DNA from: Stenocarpella maydis
Lineage: Eukaryota > Ascomycota > Sordariomycetes > Diaporthales > Diaporthaceae
Assembly: GCA_002270565.1 (NCBI GenBank)
Contig: NQMI01000003.1
Span: 427,331 to 491,330 of the forward strand
Length of the DNA stretch: 64,000 nt
Direction: 5' to 3'
Shown here piece by piece: positions 46,187 through 56,976 of the stretch. How positions within the stretch are numbered: the stretch's first letter is position 1; each line of letters opens with the position of its first letter. The position numbers and the translations under genes are program-made. Below the pieces are notes generated by a model. That model had not been told where the DNA came from. It saw only the letters and a list, made by a program, of their open reading frames with translations, and searched no databases.

Positions 46187-47297
46187 TCATTCGGATGCCG
46201 CGAATGCCGCCGAGTCTATGACAAACCCGTAATTGTTCTTGTAAACACCGTCAGCTAACGTGACCAAGCGCGAGATGGCCCGGATTATCAGGTCAGGCGT
46301 GGGCGTCCCCGCCCGCCTCGTAGCTGTGACTCAACGATGCATAGGTGGAGGCCTCGGTACAAAGTACAAGGCGGATGAGAGTGAGGTGATCAATCTCAAA
46401 TCGCGCAACTCGGGGGTCTCAGGAGGGAAGAGGCTTACTCACCCCAACATTCGCCAGGCAAACCTCGGCCGCGCCCTCCGTCGTGGTCGCGCACGCATCC
46501 TCGACAAGGATACAGTCCCACCCGGCATTATAAGCATCCGTCAGCGTCCCGAGCACGCACTGGTCCGTGTTGACGCCGGCAAACACGAGCGTCCTCTTGC
46601 CGCTGCCCTCGAGGTACCTCCACAGCGGCTGGCTCTCGCGCCACAGCCCGCTCATGCGGTTCTTGGCGCACCGGACGTCCCACCGGTCGTCGACCGCCTT
46701 CCCGAGCGGGCCGTAGATCTCGGCGTTCCACTCGCCCGCGACCAGGCACCTCCCCTTGCCCCCACCCAGGTCCACCCCGAGCCCGGCCGCGTCCCTCTCC
46801 CCGGCCACGACCGCCCGCGCGAACCCGCGCGCCACCCCGGCCGGCATCTCCGCGAGGTCCTCGTCCGTTAGGCCCCAGTTGAGCCACGCCACCGGCACCC
46901 CGGCGCCGCGGCAGCGCTCGATGACGCGCAGCAGGGGCCCCACGGCCGCGAGCCCCCCCGGATGGGACCGGCAGGACGGGTGGAGGAAAAAGTTTTGCAT
47001 GTCCACTACAACCAGGACCGTGGACGCCGCCGCGATCAGGATGGACGTGTCGGGTGGGCCCCGCGTGGTGCGTATCCTTATCGGGGCCGGGCCGGCAGGG
47101 GCAGCAGCCGCACCGCGCGTCAGGTCGTACGTCCGCGTCTTCGTGTCGTAGGTCCACTGATTACCGGAGGGGCCGAAGGTGATGAGCGGTGCGTCTGCCT
47201 TGGGCTCCATCACGGCGGCGCAAGCGGCGCGCAGCTCTTGCTCCTCCGCTAGATCGGGCGTAAGAGGCGGCGAGAAGACGCTCAGTGGGAGGCTCAT
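46187..47297 (-). CDS. isochorismatase-like cysteine hydrolase, 301 aa
   Basis: Exons 46443-47297 and 46187-46237. The 205-nt intron has donor GTGAGT, branch GCTGACG and acceptor AAG, and joins CLANVG to NNYGFVIDSAAFAASE, the normal C-terminus of the family. The catalytic triad is visible: Asp99 in VVVDMQNFF, Lys212 in CAKNRMSG and Cys247 in GVNTDQCV. The N-terminal 85 residues are an extension with Ala/Pro/Arg bias. The family hydrolyses isochorismate, nicotinamide or other amides and ureas; the substrate cannot be told from sequence. No signal peptide or PTS1 is seen, so it is probably cytosolic. GC content of exon 1 is high. Confidence 0.88.
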
Positions 47298-47836
47298 TGC
47301 TCGGGGGCCTGCACCAACTCGATTGTTGTGTCGGTTGACGATGGAAATCCTGCGCGTTTCTCAAGGACTCGACGCCCGCCGAAAAGACCGTCAGTCACAT
47401 CAATGGCATCGAGGCAGGAGATAAGCTGACGTAGGATGCGGGGAGGCCAGATGTTGGCGCCGGTGGCTCGTTGCTCGGGCACCGGTGCACCCGGTGGCCA
47501 GCCAATTCCCGTATAGGCAAGGATGAGTTTTAATCATGCGTTGCCGTGCAATGCACGCCAGCACCGGGCTCGCGGCTCGTCAACCATCTCTATTGATTCA
47601 TGGCGTCTCGCTCACTTTTCTTCTAAAACCCGAAATCTGCAGTCAAAACCAAAAAGCACAAGCAAGGTAGAGGTCTCCAGCCCAGACGCCACGCCATGAT
47701 CACCGCAGAAGACTCACACTGATGCAAAACAACCTCTCTGCGCCAACTCCATGTATGGTATGGTATGTATGCCACTCCAATCGCCCTCGGCCCGTATAGC
47801 ATGGGTAGACCGACAATGCATTCTCGTGACAAATGA
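47298..47836. other. intergenic, promoter of the hydrolase gene
   Basis: No gene seen. It holds the 5' flank of the isochorismatase-like gene and the 3' flank of the Kelch-BTB gene. Confidence 0.45.
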
Positions 47837-50221
47837 CTAATTCATGTCCATGCCGTCATCGTCTTCTTGTTCCTCGGCCTCGAGCGACTGTGTCACGTTG
47901 CTAGAGATGCTCTCTTTTCTCCTCCCCATGTATGGGCCGCCGGCTTCGAACATGTCAAGCTCCTCTCCGCCGACGACGCGACCCTCTGTGTCAATTTCTT
48001 GCGAGAGCTCTACAATCGCTGATCGGGGAAGCCGCAGGAAGCCCGTGGTGCGCACAATGCGACCCCAATGCGTCAAGCAGAACCCAGCTGCCCGCTTGCG
48101 CAGCCACTCCTCATCTGCAAGGCCCGCGCAGTACCATATTATACAAGCATGGTCGACATCTACTTCGCGACTCAGCCGGTTCACACACAGAAGACGTAGG
48201 TGTGGAATATTGTAGATGTTTGACATCACCAGCAGTCCCGCAATGTCAGCAAGGTCTCTGCTGGGCCCATCGGCGCCTTCGTCCTCGGGTGCAGCATCGA
48301 TGCGATCCGTATAGAGGTAGTAAAGAAAAGCCTTCACCACCGTGTAGGGCTCAGGGATATGCATCTTTTTGTTGTGGAACTCGGCCATGTGTGAGTCCCA
48401 TAGGCGTGCAAAATGCGGCCAGCGGAGATATAGAATGAGCCGGTGTACGTGGATAGGCGGTGATGTCGGTGAATCTGGCGATAACCACGTCTGGTCACCG
48501 TCAGCCACGTCGCTCGCCCGGATCAAGGCCGAGCCCAGGAGTTCTTCCTCATTTGGGTCCCCAGAAAGGGCTGTGACCATGAAATCCGCTCCGCTTCCTA
48601 ACTCGGGTGGTTTGTTGAACGCCTTCGCAAGGTCCGCGCCTAGACCCTTTGAGGGTGTGTCCACCCGACGGGTCCTCCCCATAGGTTCTGCGAGTTCGGT
48701 CCGCGGCTGTGGCGTCAGGTTATTTCCCAGGAAGCCGTACCTGCGGAGATCAATCTCCATGATGTCACTCAGCTGCTCTTCGAAACCGTTCGCAGCGACG
48801 TCGAGGGCAGAAGCGTCGGTGGGGCAGCCCAACAGCCATGCCTTGGTGCCGTCTTCGTTCATTGTACAATAGTGCCACCTGAAACCAGGCTTGAAGACCT
48901 CTCGGCCTTCGGCAACTTTTTGCCATCGAAGCTCTCCCAGTTCAAGGGCGTAGAGCGCACACTCCTTGGACGTGATTGTCGCGGCTGGGGTGACGAAATC
49001 AAGCAGATTACCGGACGAGTAAACGTGGAAGTGGATACCAGGCCCTTGTGATGGTACATTCGGACCGGATATGAACTTGTGGGAATGTATCAGGCCAGGC
49101 GCCATGGGTGCGTAAGTTTTGATCTGGAAAGATGGAGTGTTGACCTGCTGCGTCCGAGAGTTGGCTGCGTAGCCAGACGCACCGACAATTGGGGACTGGC
49201 CCATCGTATACGGTGGCCTGGGTGAGCTTTCACCACGGCTGACCAGCCCCGGCCGCTCGTAAGTTCCAAATTGAGGCGCACTCTCGAATGCTGGACTGCC
49301 TTTCAGGTCAAGCCACCATAGGTCACCGACTTTATCCATATCTTCGCTTAGGCCACCAAACACCCAGATTCTGTCGCCCCTGCGATTTGTCAGTACAGGT
49401 GCACGCCAGGGAGGACCGGATTGTTTGTCGTCAGACTGACCAGATGTAAGCGGAGTGATCGAAACGACCGACGAAACGCCAGGCGCGGGACCAAGTAAAG
49501 GTTTTGAGGTCAATGTAGCAGATATCGTCCAGCACGTAATTGTCGTGACCTGTGATGCCTCCTATGATAAAGAGCTTGTCTTCGTGCAGCAGGGCGGAGT
49601 GTCGCGCGCGGCCTTTTGGAATTGGGCCAGTCACCTGAGGTTGGGTCCAGTGAGCGGTCTTGAGGTCGAAAATGATGAGGTCAGAAAGGTAGGTTCTGTG
49701 CTCGTTCTCGCCGCCGAAGACGAGGAGTTTGTCGCCTTGGTACAGGGTCGCGGTGTGGCCTGGACTGCAAGTCAGCATGAAGATGGCACCGAGACGGCCG
49801 CCAGCGTACAGCACATACCCATGCGCACCCCGGGGATGTCTCCGTAGTTATCCACCAGACTCCATTGATGGCTGACGATATCAAGCCTCAGGACATGGTT
49901 GTAGACCTCGTCGGTGTACTGGTCGAATCCGCCAAAGGCGTAGATCTGGTTGTTGCCGCAATAGGTCACGGAGGCGTTGACGAGACATGCGGGACGCTGG
50001 CCCAGTGTGCGGGTGACTTTGGGCCTGTATCCGTCGGACGCGGGTTTCTTCATTGGAGAACTGGGCATGATGTAGGTGTTGTTACCCGATGAGCCAGTGG
50101 GTGGGGTGCGGCTCGTGGTGAAGGGTACGAGGGATGTGGCTGGGCCTGTCACGGCAGATGTCGATGGCGCTGGCTGTTGACCGCCGCCAAAGAGAGGCTG
50201 CGGGGTGGAGGGATCCGACAT
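47837..50221 (-). CDS. Kelch-repeat / BTB domain protein, 754 aa
   Basis: Exons 49819-50221, 49441-49759 and 47837-49379 sum to 755 codons. Introns (59 and 61 nt) restore VRMG-HTATLYQGD and AYIW-GDRIWVFGG. The N-terminal 70 residues are Ser/Pro/Thr-rich. About residues 75-330 are Kelch repeats (NQIYAFGGFDQYTDEVYNHV, KLLVFGGENEHRTYLSDLII, KLFIIGGITGHDNYVLDDIC, RIWVFGGLSEDMDKVGDLWW). A BTB domain follows from about 506 (GADFMVTALSG...IHVHRLILYLRWPHF) to about 640, then a helical BACK-like region and an acidic C-terminus. The order fits S. pombe Ral2 and animal LZTR1, which work in Ras signalling and CUL3 ubiquitination. That role here is inferred from domain order only. The gene is divergent from the Cdc20 gene. 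Confidence 0.88.
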
Positions 50222-51386
50222 GGTGTAGGACCAGATGGGACGGTGTGTGCTGTGAGATTTCGCGTTCACAGTGGCAGCATCTCGAAGGGTGCGAACTGCT
50301 AGCAGGGCTGATGCCAAGGTCAGTCACAGGCGGTGATTCTTGCTGGAGGGCTTCTCTCTTCGCCACTTGCTCGTCGAGTTGTTCGGCGTCCGTGCTCGAG
50401 GGTCGGCAAGGCTGAGAAGTGGTCGCCCCGTCACACGGCTTGGCGTGTGGGAGTCTGCGTGCAGATGACTCGACGTGGGCAATGCAGTTAGTTGCTCGTG
50501 CTGTATGTGACAGGGCTGTGATGATGCGCGTCTACACCGATGGGTTGGGGCAGCGACGTTTGCGATGACGGAAAGAGCCGACTTGGGCTGAAACCTTGGA
50601 AACCGGTGCCTGGGCTTGCAGCTTTGCTGGATAATGCCAGAAAAGAGCAGGGATGGCGCACCGGCTGACCGGGTGGGGAGGCGCGAGGGCCCCTGGCCTA
50701 CTTCTATTTGTGCTGGGCTGAACGGGCTAACGGACTAATCTCAGGGTTTGTCTGTGCTTTTGAAGGAGACCAAGTATTTTTGTAGACTCACTACAGTTCA
50801 TGTTTTGTTGGCTACACAAGGCTTGTGAGGCGACCTCAGCAGCCCATTCCAGTCCATCCCGTAGCAGAAGTCTCGGTCGAGATGTCGCCACCTGGCTGGT
50901 GCTGTCAAAACAAGTCCAGTCTAGCACCGCTTAAAAGTGCGTCAAATGCCATCGCAATGTGGCTCGGGCCTTGAGTTCGCAACAGAAGGCCGGGGGTTAT
51001 TAATGATACTTCGTCTCTAGCCAGGGCATCAACTCCCATGGCGCCTTCTCGATACTTCATAACGTCTTGATTGATCGCTGCACTGTGCCGAAGGTGGTCT
51101 GTGCTGGGAGGTAGTCTGGGAAACCAAATCCCTGCCCCGCTACATGCAAGGCAGAGGTTGGTTGCCCTGCCAGCACCCAGATTGACCCCACATCTTGTTT
51201 ACTTACTTTAATAAGACCTCGACTTCCTTCCATCTTGGAGACTGACACCACGCATAACCCTCTATACTCTCTCTCGCGTCTCTCAAAACACCTCCCAAAA
51301 CTCATCGCTACTGCATACAACAATCACAGCGGTTGCCGCCAGCGTGCACACCACCAACGCAGTTTGCTACTGCATCCTCAGTCAAA
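50222..51386. promoter_or_regulatory. divergent promoter region between Kelch-BTB and Cdc20 genes
   Basis: The 1165 bases contain no supportable gene. They should hold the promoters and 5' UTRs of both flanking genes. The 200 bases before 51387 are CT/CA-rich (CTCTATACTCTCTCTCGCGT), as is common at fungal transcription starts. No specific factor site is claimed. Confidence 0.45.
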
Positions 51387-53292
51387 ATGGCTACACCTTC
51401 AGTGTCAACCCCTCACAAGTCCCACACAGGGCTTTTCTCCTCCCGTACCGCCGGCGGTCGCATGCCCCTGACCCCGTCGCCTCGGCCACGCTCTACCACC
51501 ACGGCGGTGCCTATCAACCTGAAGTCTTCACCCTTCACCCCAGAGCGCTCAAACCAGTCCAACGCCCAACGCCCATCCCACAAGTCAGTCTACGGAGGCA
51601 ACCTCTCAGCACACCTTGCGCGGTCGAGCGCCAAGTCAAGGCCTCCCCAGCAGAACTCGCCCAAGTCCAACATCGCCCGCTCTACTGCCACCCCCAAGAA
51701 GGCACTCGAGCTTGGCGTGACCGAATTCACCCTGACCGGAACAGGCAAGCACAACCAATGCAAGTCCCCTGTTGGCACAAAGTCCAAGTCTGCCTCATCA
51801 AAATCGGCAACCTCCTCCAAGACGAGGACCAAGGCCGTCCCTACCCACGCCGCCGACCGCTTCATCCCGAACCGTGGTGCCAGCTCAGCGGTCGCTAACG
51901 CCGGCTCTGGGAGGCTCGACGGGCCCTCCAAGAAGAGGAAGGTCGCCATCAGCTCCGACTCATCGGCCATCCTGTCCGCAGCCGCCGATGACGCAATTGC
52001 TGCACTGGAGAGCTTAAACATGGATAACGAGGCCGACACATCTGCCCAAGACGTCTCACGTCCATCTCCTAACACCGTGGCGTACCAGGACTCCCTCGCC
52101 AACGCTTGTGGTGTTAGCATGAACACACGTATCCTCGAGTTCAAGCCTGCTCCGCCCGAGTCCTCGAAGCCCATCGACCTCCGCCAACAGTACAACCGGC
52201 CCATCAAACCCGCCAACGCAAGCTCTGCCCAGTTCCGCCGTCGAATCGCCACAGGCCCCGACCGCGTCCTGGACGCACCTGGCCTCATCGACGATTACTA
52301 CCTCAACCTCCTTGACTGGAGCTCTGGAAACCAGGTCGCCATTGGCCTGGAACGAAACGTCTACATCTGGTCCGGCGACGAGGGCACCGTGAGCTGCCTG
52401 CTGGAGTCGAGCCCTGACACGTACATCAGTAGCGTTAAGTGGTCCGGTGATGGCGCCTACGTCGGCGTCGGCCTCGGTTCCGGCGAGGTCCAGATCTGGG
52501 ATGTCACTGAGGGTGCCAAGGTCCGCAGCATGTTTGGCCATGACACTCGTGTCGGCGTATTGGGCTGGGACAAGCATTTGCTCTCCTCTGGTGCGCGAAG
52601 CGGCCTGGTTTTCAACCACGACGTCCGCATCGCCGAGCACAAGGTGGCCGAGCTCGTCTCTCACACCTCAGAGGTCTGTGGGCTGGAGTGGCGCTCTGAC
52701 GGACAGCAGCTCGCCACCGGCGGCAATGACAACCTCGTTTCCATCTGGGATGCTCGTTCCCTGTCCGTGCCCAAGTTCACAAAGACCAACCACAAGGCTG
52801 CGGTTAAGGCTCTCTCGTGGTGCCCCTGGAACACGAACCTGCTTGCCACCGGAGGTGGCTCTTATGACCGTCACATCCACTTCTGGAACACAACCTCTGG
52901 GGCTCGGGTGAACAGCATTGATACGGGCTCTCAGGTCACCAGCCTCCGCTGGAGCCCTCACCACCGGGAGATTGTCAGCTCGAGCGGTTTCCCAGACAAC
53001 TCCCTGAGCATCTGGAGCTACCCGACCCTTGTGCGGAACATCGACATCCCTGCCCACGAGAGCCGAGTGCTACACAGCTGCCTCAGCCCCGACGGGCAGA
53101 CGCTCGCAACCGCAGGTACGTCCACCTCACGTATTGTTTCAGCTGTCACGTCGTGCTGACACGTTCTTTGTAGCCGCGGATGAAAGCTTGAAGTTCTGGA
53201 AGCTTTTCGAGAAGAAGCCTGGTGCGACTGTACTCGCGGGCGCTGGCTCCTCCAGCAAGGCCGCCATGGTCAAGCAGATGACGATTCGTTGA
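51387..53292 (+). CDS. cdc20: Cdc20 (Slp1/Fizzy) activator of the anaphase-promoting complex, 615 aa
   Basis: Exons 51387-53115 and 53174-53292; the 58-nt intron has donor GTACGT and acceptor TAG. The start MATPSVSTPHKSHTGLFSSR was preferred over an upstream frame without ATG context. The N-terminal 280 residues are disordered, Ser/Thr/Lys-rich, with DRFIPNR at 157-163. The WD40 propeller opens at DAPGLIDDYYLNLLDW (296-311) and includes GNQVAIGLERNVYIW, SHTSEVCGLEWRSDG and GGNDNLVSIWDARS, nearly word for word the Cdc20 family. The chain ends MTIR, the Ile-Arg tail that binds the APC/C TPR subunits. It recruits substrates for ubiquitination at anaphase onset. A degenerate tandem copy of exon 2 lies directly downstream. 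Confidence 0.94.
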
Positions 53293-53456
53293 AACATCGC
53301 AACAGCAGGTAGGCTGCGCTCTGCACCTTACTCGGCCATCTGTCTGGTTTTACTAATAGGCTTTTATTAGCTGCGGATGAGGAGTTCATATTTAAAAAGC
53401 GTTTCGGGAAGAAGCCTGTTGCGGCTGGACTCGCGGGTATCGGCTCTTCGAGTTAG
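53293..53456 (+). other. tandem duplicate of the Cdc20 terminal intron and exon
   Basis: Sixteen bases after the Cdc20 stop, CGCAACAGCAGGT parallels the true exon 1 end CGCAACCGCAGGT. An intron-like unit 53309-53370 follows, with ACTAAT near its end and acceptor TTAG. Exon-like sequence 53371-53456 reads AADEEFIFKKRFGKKPVAAG, then LAGIGSSS and TAG. The true exon reads AADESLKFWKLFEKKPGA. Phase is identical (86 nt after a one-base carry-over), so exon 1 could splice to it. The copy stops before the MTIR tail and has lost the Trp of SLKFWK. It is either a decaying duplication or an alternative last exon. Confidence 0.7.
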
Positions 53457-54335
53457 GAGACGTGTTCTAGCAAGTTATGATTTGTTGTAATACAGGGCAG
53501 CGGCGTTCACGGTGTTTGTTTAATTCGTTGTAGTGTAGTGTAGGTACATAGATATGAATGCATGTCTGTTCCCACAGCGCATCTCAAATGCTATCGTCCA
53601 GTAGGCCATCCTGTGACGACTGCCCCCGCCTCGGGAGACCTCGACCTCGAAGCTGCCATCGGCACGATTGAACCTCGCGACGTGGTCAGCTCATCGAATA
53701 TTGGATCATCGTAGAGTGCTAGCGGCAGCCGATTGATAAGCGCACCAAGCCCAGGGGACCTTGGCAGTTTTCGGGATCTGCCCCTCGGGATCTCGCTCTT
53801 AACGCCCCATACTGCCGAACGCATCTTAGGTGGCCTTAGTAATAATGAACTTACCTGCAAGTTGAGTTGTAAGCTGCCAGCCACAACTAGCCTAACTTGG
53901 TCTCCCCCCCGCGCTTGACCTTTGTGTGGTCTGGAGGCTGTAACGCCGTCCCTCGCTTTCTTTCAGAGCACACCCTCTCTGGTGGGGATGGCCCTGGCCG
54001 TGCGGCTTATGATGCGCGCGGGGGCCGCTTCGATGACAAGGACGAGAGCTCCTTCTAGTGCCCTGCGAGAGCGAGGGGATCGCGTAAGGCTGGTTCTGGC
54101 CTTTGCAAGGAGCAAGTGTCGAGGTATATAAGCTGGCCAGTCCATTCTCTGGAATAAACGGTCTTGGAGCCGTTGTTCATCAGACATCATCGCCATCAAC
54201 GCCTTCATCATCTACTGAATCTCATATCCACCCTGAAGGTCACGCTCCCATAAACCACACTTGCGCAACCGTCAATATACTACCACCTTTTGTCCGAGAA
54301 AATCACAGCTCGAGATATAAACAACATCATTCGCA
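53457..54335. other. intergenic, no gene seen
   Basis: 3' flank of Cdc20 and promoter of the NmrA-family gene. No recognisable coding region. Confidence 0.45.
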
Positions 54336-55443
54336 ATGGCCTCCAAGAAGATCATCACCGTCTTTGGCGCCACTGGCAAGCAGGGCGGCTCTATCGTCCG
54401 CACGTTCCTGGACGATGCCAAGCTCAAGAACACTTGGGCTGTCCGAGGAGTCTCCCGCAGCGTGGAAGGCGATGGGGCCAAGAAGCTGGCCGCTCAGGGG
54501 GTCGAGGTTGTCGCTGTAAGCCCGCCCATACTACTCTCACGAGTTCACTCCAGGCTACCGACATGGGGAATTAAAATTTGCCGCAGGCCGACCTCAACGA
54601 CAAGCCGTCCCTGGTCAAGGCGATGACGGGGGCCGAGGCCGTTTTCACAATGACCAACTACTGGGACAAGATGGACATGGAGCTTGAGATCCAGCAGGGC
54701 AAGAACCTCGCCGACGCTGCCAAGGAGGCAGGGGTCAACCACTACATCTGGAGCTCGCTGCTCAACGTCACCAAGCGTAAGTCCACTTCCAATGGCTCGC
54801 CCGCGGCTTTGCCGATCAGCCGGCAAACCCACAGAAGACCTGCTCACGCACACCCCCGATAGTGACCAACGGCAAGCTGCCGCACGTGTACCACTTCGAC
54901 AGCAAGGCCATGGTGGAAGAATACGTTCGCGAACTCGGCGTGCCATCTACGTTCATCCTCCCTGGATTCTTCATGGCGAACGTACCCGGCGGGATGATGC
55001 GGCCGCTCCCACCCAACAACGACTGGACGCTGGCGCTGCCCGTGCCCGAGGATGCCCCCTTCCCGGTGTTCGACTCGGCCGAGGACACGGGCAAGTGGGT
55101 CAAGGCGATCGTGCTGAGCCGCGACCGCCTGCTGGGCGAGCGCGTGTATGCGGGGACGGCGTACATGACGCCGGCGGAGATGGTGGCCGGGTTCAAGAGG
55201 GCGTTCCCCGAGGCGGGGGCGACGGCGAAATTCCTTAGCACGCCGCACGAGCAGTTCGTCGGGGCGCTGACGGCGAGGGGGATGCCCGAGTTCGCGGCGT
55301 TGGAGTTGCTGGAGAACATGAGGCTGATGGCCGAGGGTGGGTACTTTGGCGGCAAGGAGCTGTCGCTGGACATCCTCGAGGATAAGCCAACCACGTGGGA
55401 GGAGCATCTGAGGAGGAACCCTGCCACCAAGGACCTGAAGTAG
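54336..55443 (+). CDS. NmrA-like NAD(P)-binding protein, 316 aa
   Basis: Exons 54336-54515, 54587-54776 and 54863-55443 total 317 codons. The introns (71 and 86 nt) have GTAAGC and GTAAGT donors. The start MASKKIITVFGATGKQGGSI holds the Rossmann motif GATGKQG. It continues ADLNDKPSLVKAMTGAEAVF, NYWDKMDMELEIQQGKNLAD and HYIWSSLLNVTK, all typical of the NmrA/HSCARG family of atypical short-chain dehydrogenases. The C-terminal part (HVYHFDSKAMVEEYVRELGV, STFILPGFFMANV) is also standard. Such proteins sense the NAD(P) redox state and, in the case of NmrA, repress nitrogen catabolic GATA factors. This member could be a sensor or a reductase. No signal peptide, so cytosolic or nuclear. Confidence 0.92.
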
Positions 55444-56616
55444 TTGGGGGAATGGTTCTCCTGGCTGTTGCTAGAGTTGCTGCGGATTATGATATTCTTT
55501 CATGTCCTTGGCCTGCCTGCTTGGCTTTTCGTATGAGCTATGAGTGAGTAATGATGTGAAGACAGGTTGCCAGTGGCTATCATGTTCCACAATGCCCGAT
55601 GTAGACATTTCGATACCACCAGGACAGTAGGGGTTTTCCTGTGAAGTTTAGTCCAAACAGGCGACTCGTCGTTTGGCTCTGGCTGAATAATTTCCAAGCA
55701 AAGTCCTGAGCATGTCAGAGCATTCGTTGGCTTATTAGGTGAGACGCGCAACAGAAGTTGGCAGGGCAGAATTGCCGTGGCGACAAACAGCCAGGGTTTT
55801 AGCGCCACCACTTGGGGCAGCCAGGGGCTGAGGCCGTCAGGGCAGCGCAGGGCAGCGGGCAGCCAGCTTAGCTAAGCGGGCAGAGTACTTAGTCGCCCTT
55901 CCCAAATAAAAGCGAAACTTGGGCCATTACAACTCCTGCTGTCAATACCGACTCGCGCGCCAGCCAGCGACCAGCTCGCGACCAAAAGCCCTCTCTGGAA
56001 CAGGATACCATCGAGAAGGGGAGGCATTCCACGGTTAGAGCCTGTATTTGGTGGATTGCAAGCCCGTCACCGAGGCTCTGAGATTCTGCGGTCGCAAGGG
56101 GCGTCTTGGTGATCGCTTTCGCTTAGGGAACCGAGGGCCGACCCTCTTACTCTGGACTGCCTTTCGCTTTCGAGCCTGAGCCTGCTGCTGCTACTACTAC
56201 TACTACCAGCCTGCTGCGACTGGTACCGCCGTGGACAGGGAAAAGGCCTCATACCTCCGCCGTCGCTATCGCTTTTCGCCAGGTTTGCGCATTGTTGGAC
56301 ACGCTTTGTCGCACTCACTGCATTTGTTCGCCCGGTCCGCGCAACCTAGGCCACCAACTGTGTCACGCAGACGGTAGACGACCGCAGTGCACGCGACATC
56401 TACGGACAGAAAGAGCACCTCCAGCAAAGCAACAGGCTCAAAAGGCAAAAGGGAAGGGGATTCCAAACTGCGAGACTGAGCACGCAACCGCGCATTCGTC
56501 GTCGTCGCCGCCGCTGCCAGCACCATCTACCATCACCCGTCTGTGGGCTGACGGCAACCTCTTAACACCACACAGACCAGACAAGCGGAGAGGTCGAAAC
56601 AAGGCCGGCGGTCAAC
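55444..56616. other. intergenic with 5' region of the TFIIA gene
   Basis: No gene supported. A CTG/CTA trinucleotide tract lies near 56180-56215, probably in the TFIIA 5' UTR or promoter. Confidence 0.45.
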
Positions 56617-56935
56617 ATGTCGAACGCTTCGGTTGGCAACATCTACCACCAGATCATCAGTGAGGTGATCGATGCGTCGCGGGTCGACTTTGAGGAGCAG
56701 GGCGTTGGTGAGGAGGTCCTGGAGGAGCTGCGCAAGGTGTGTTATTGCTTTTTTCTCTCTCACACCCTCTTGGCCACACACGCTGCGGATTCGTTGCCCT
56801 TTCCATCTCACCCGCCCATATGATGAGAGTGCTGCCTTTTTTCCTCGTCTCCCCGGCGCACCGCGCATTTTCTCTGCATCGAAGTCGGTGTCGGGGCTTG
56901 CCTCATCCCTTGGCTGGCGCTGTTGGCTGGCCGTC

Positions 56936-56976
<41 letters not shown>

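Noticed and set aside
46260..46871. 203-codon plus-strand frame rich in Arg/Pro
   Set aside because: It is the antisense shadow of the GC-rich isochorismatase-like exon.
54844..55430. Two long minus-strand frames over the NmrA gene
   Set aside because: They are antisense to exon 3 of the NmrA-like gene and exist because of its GC-rich third positions.
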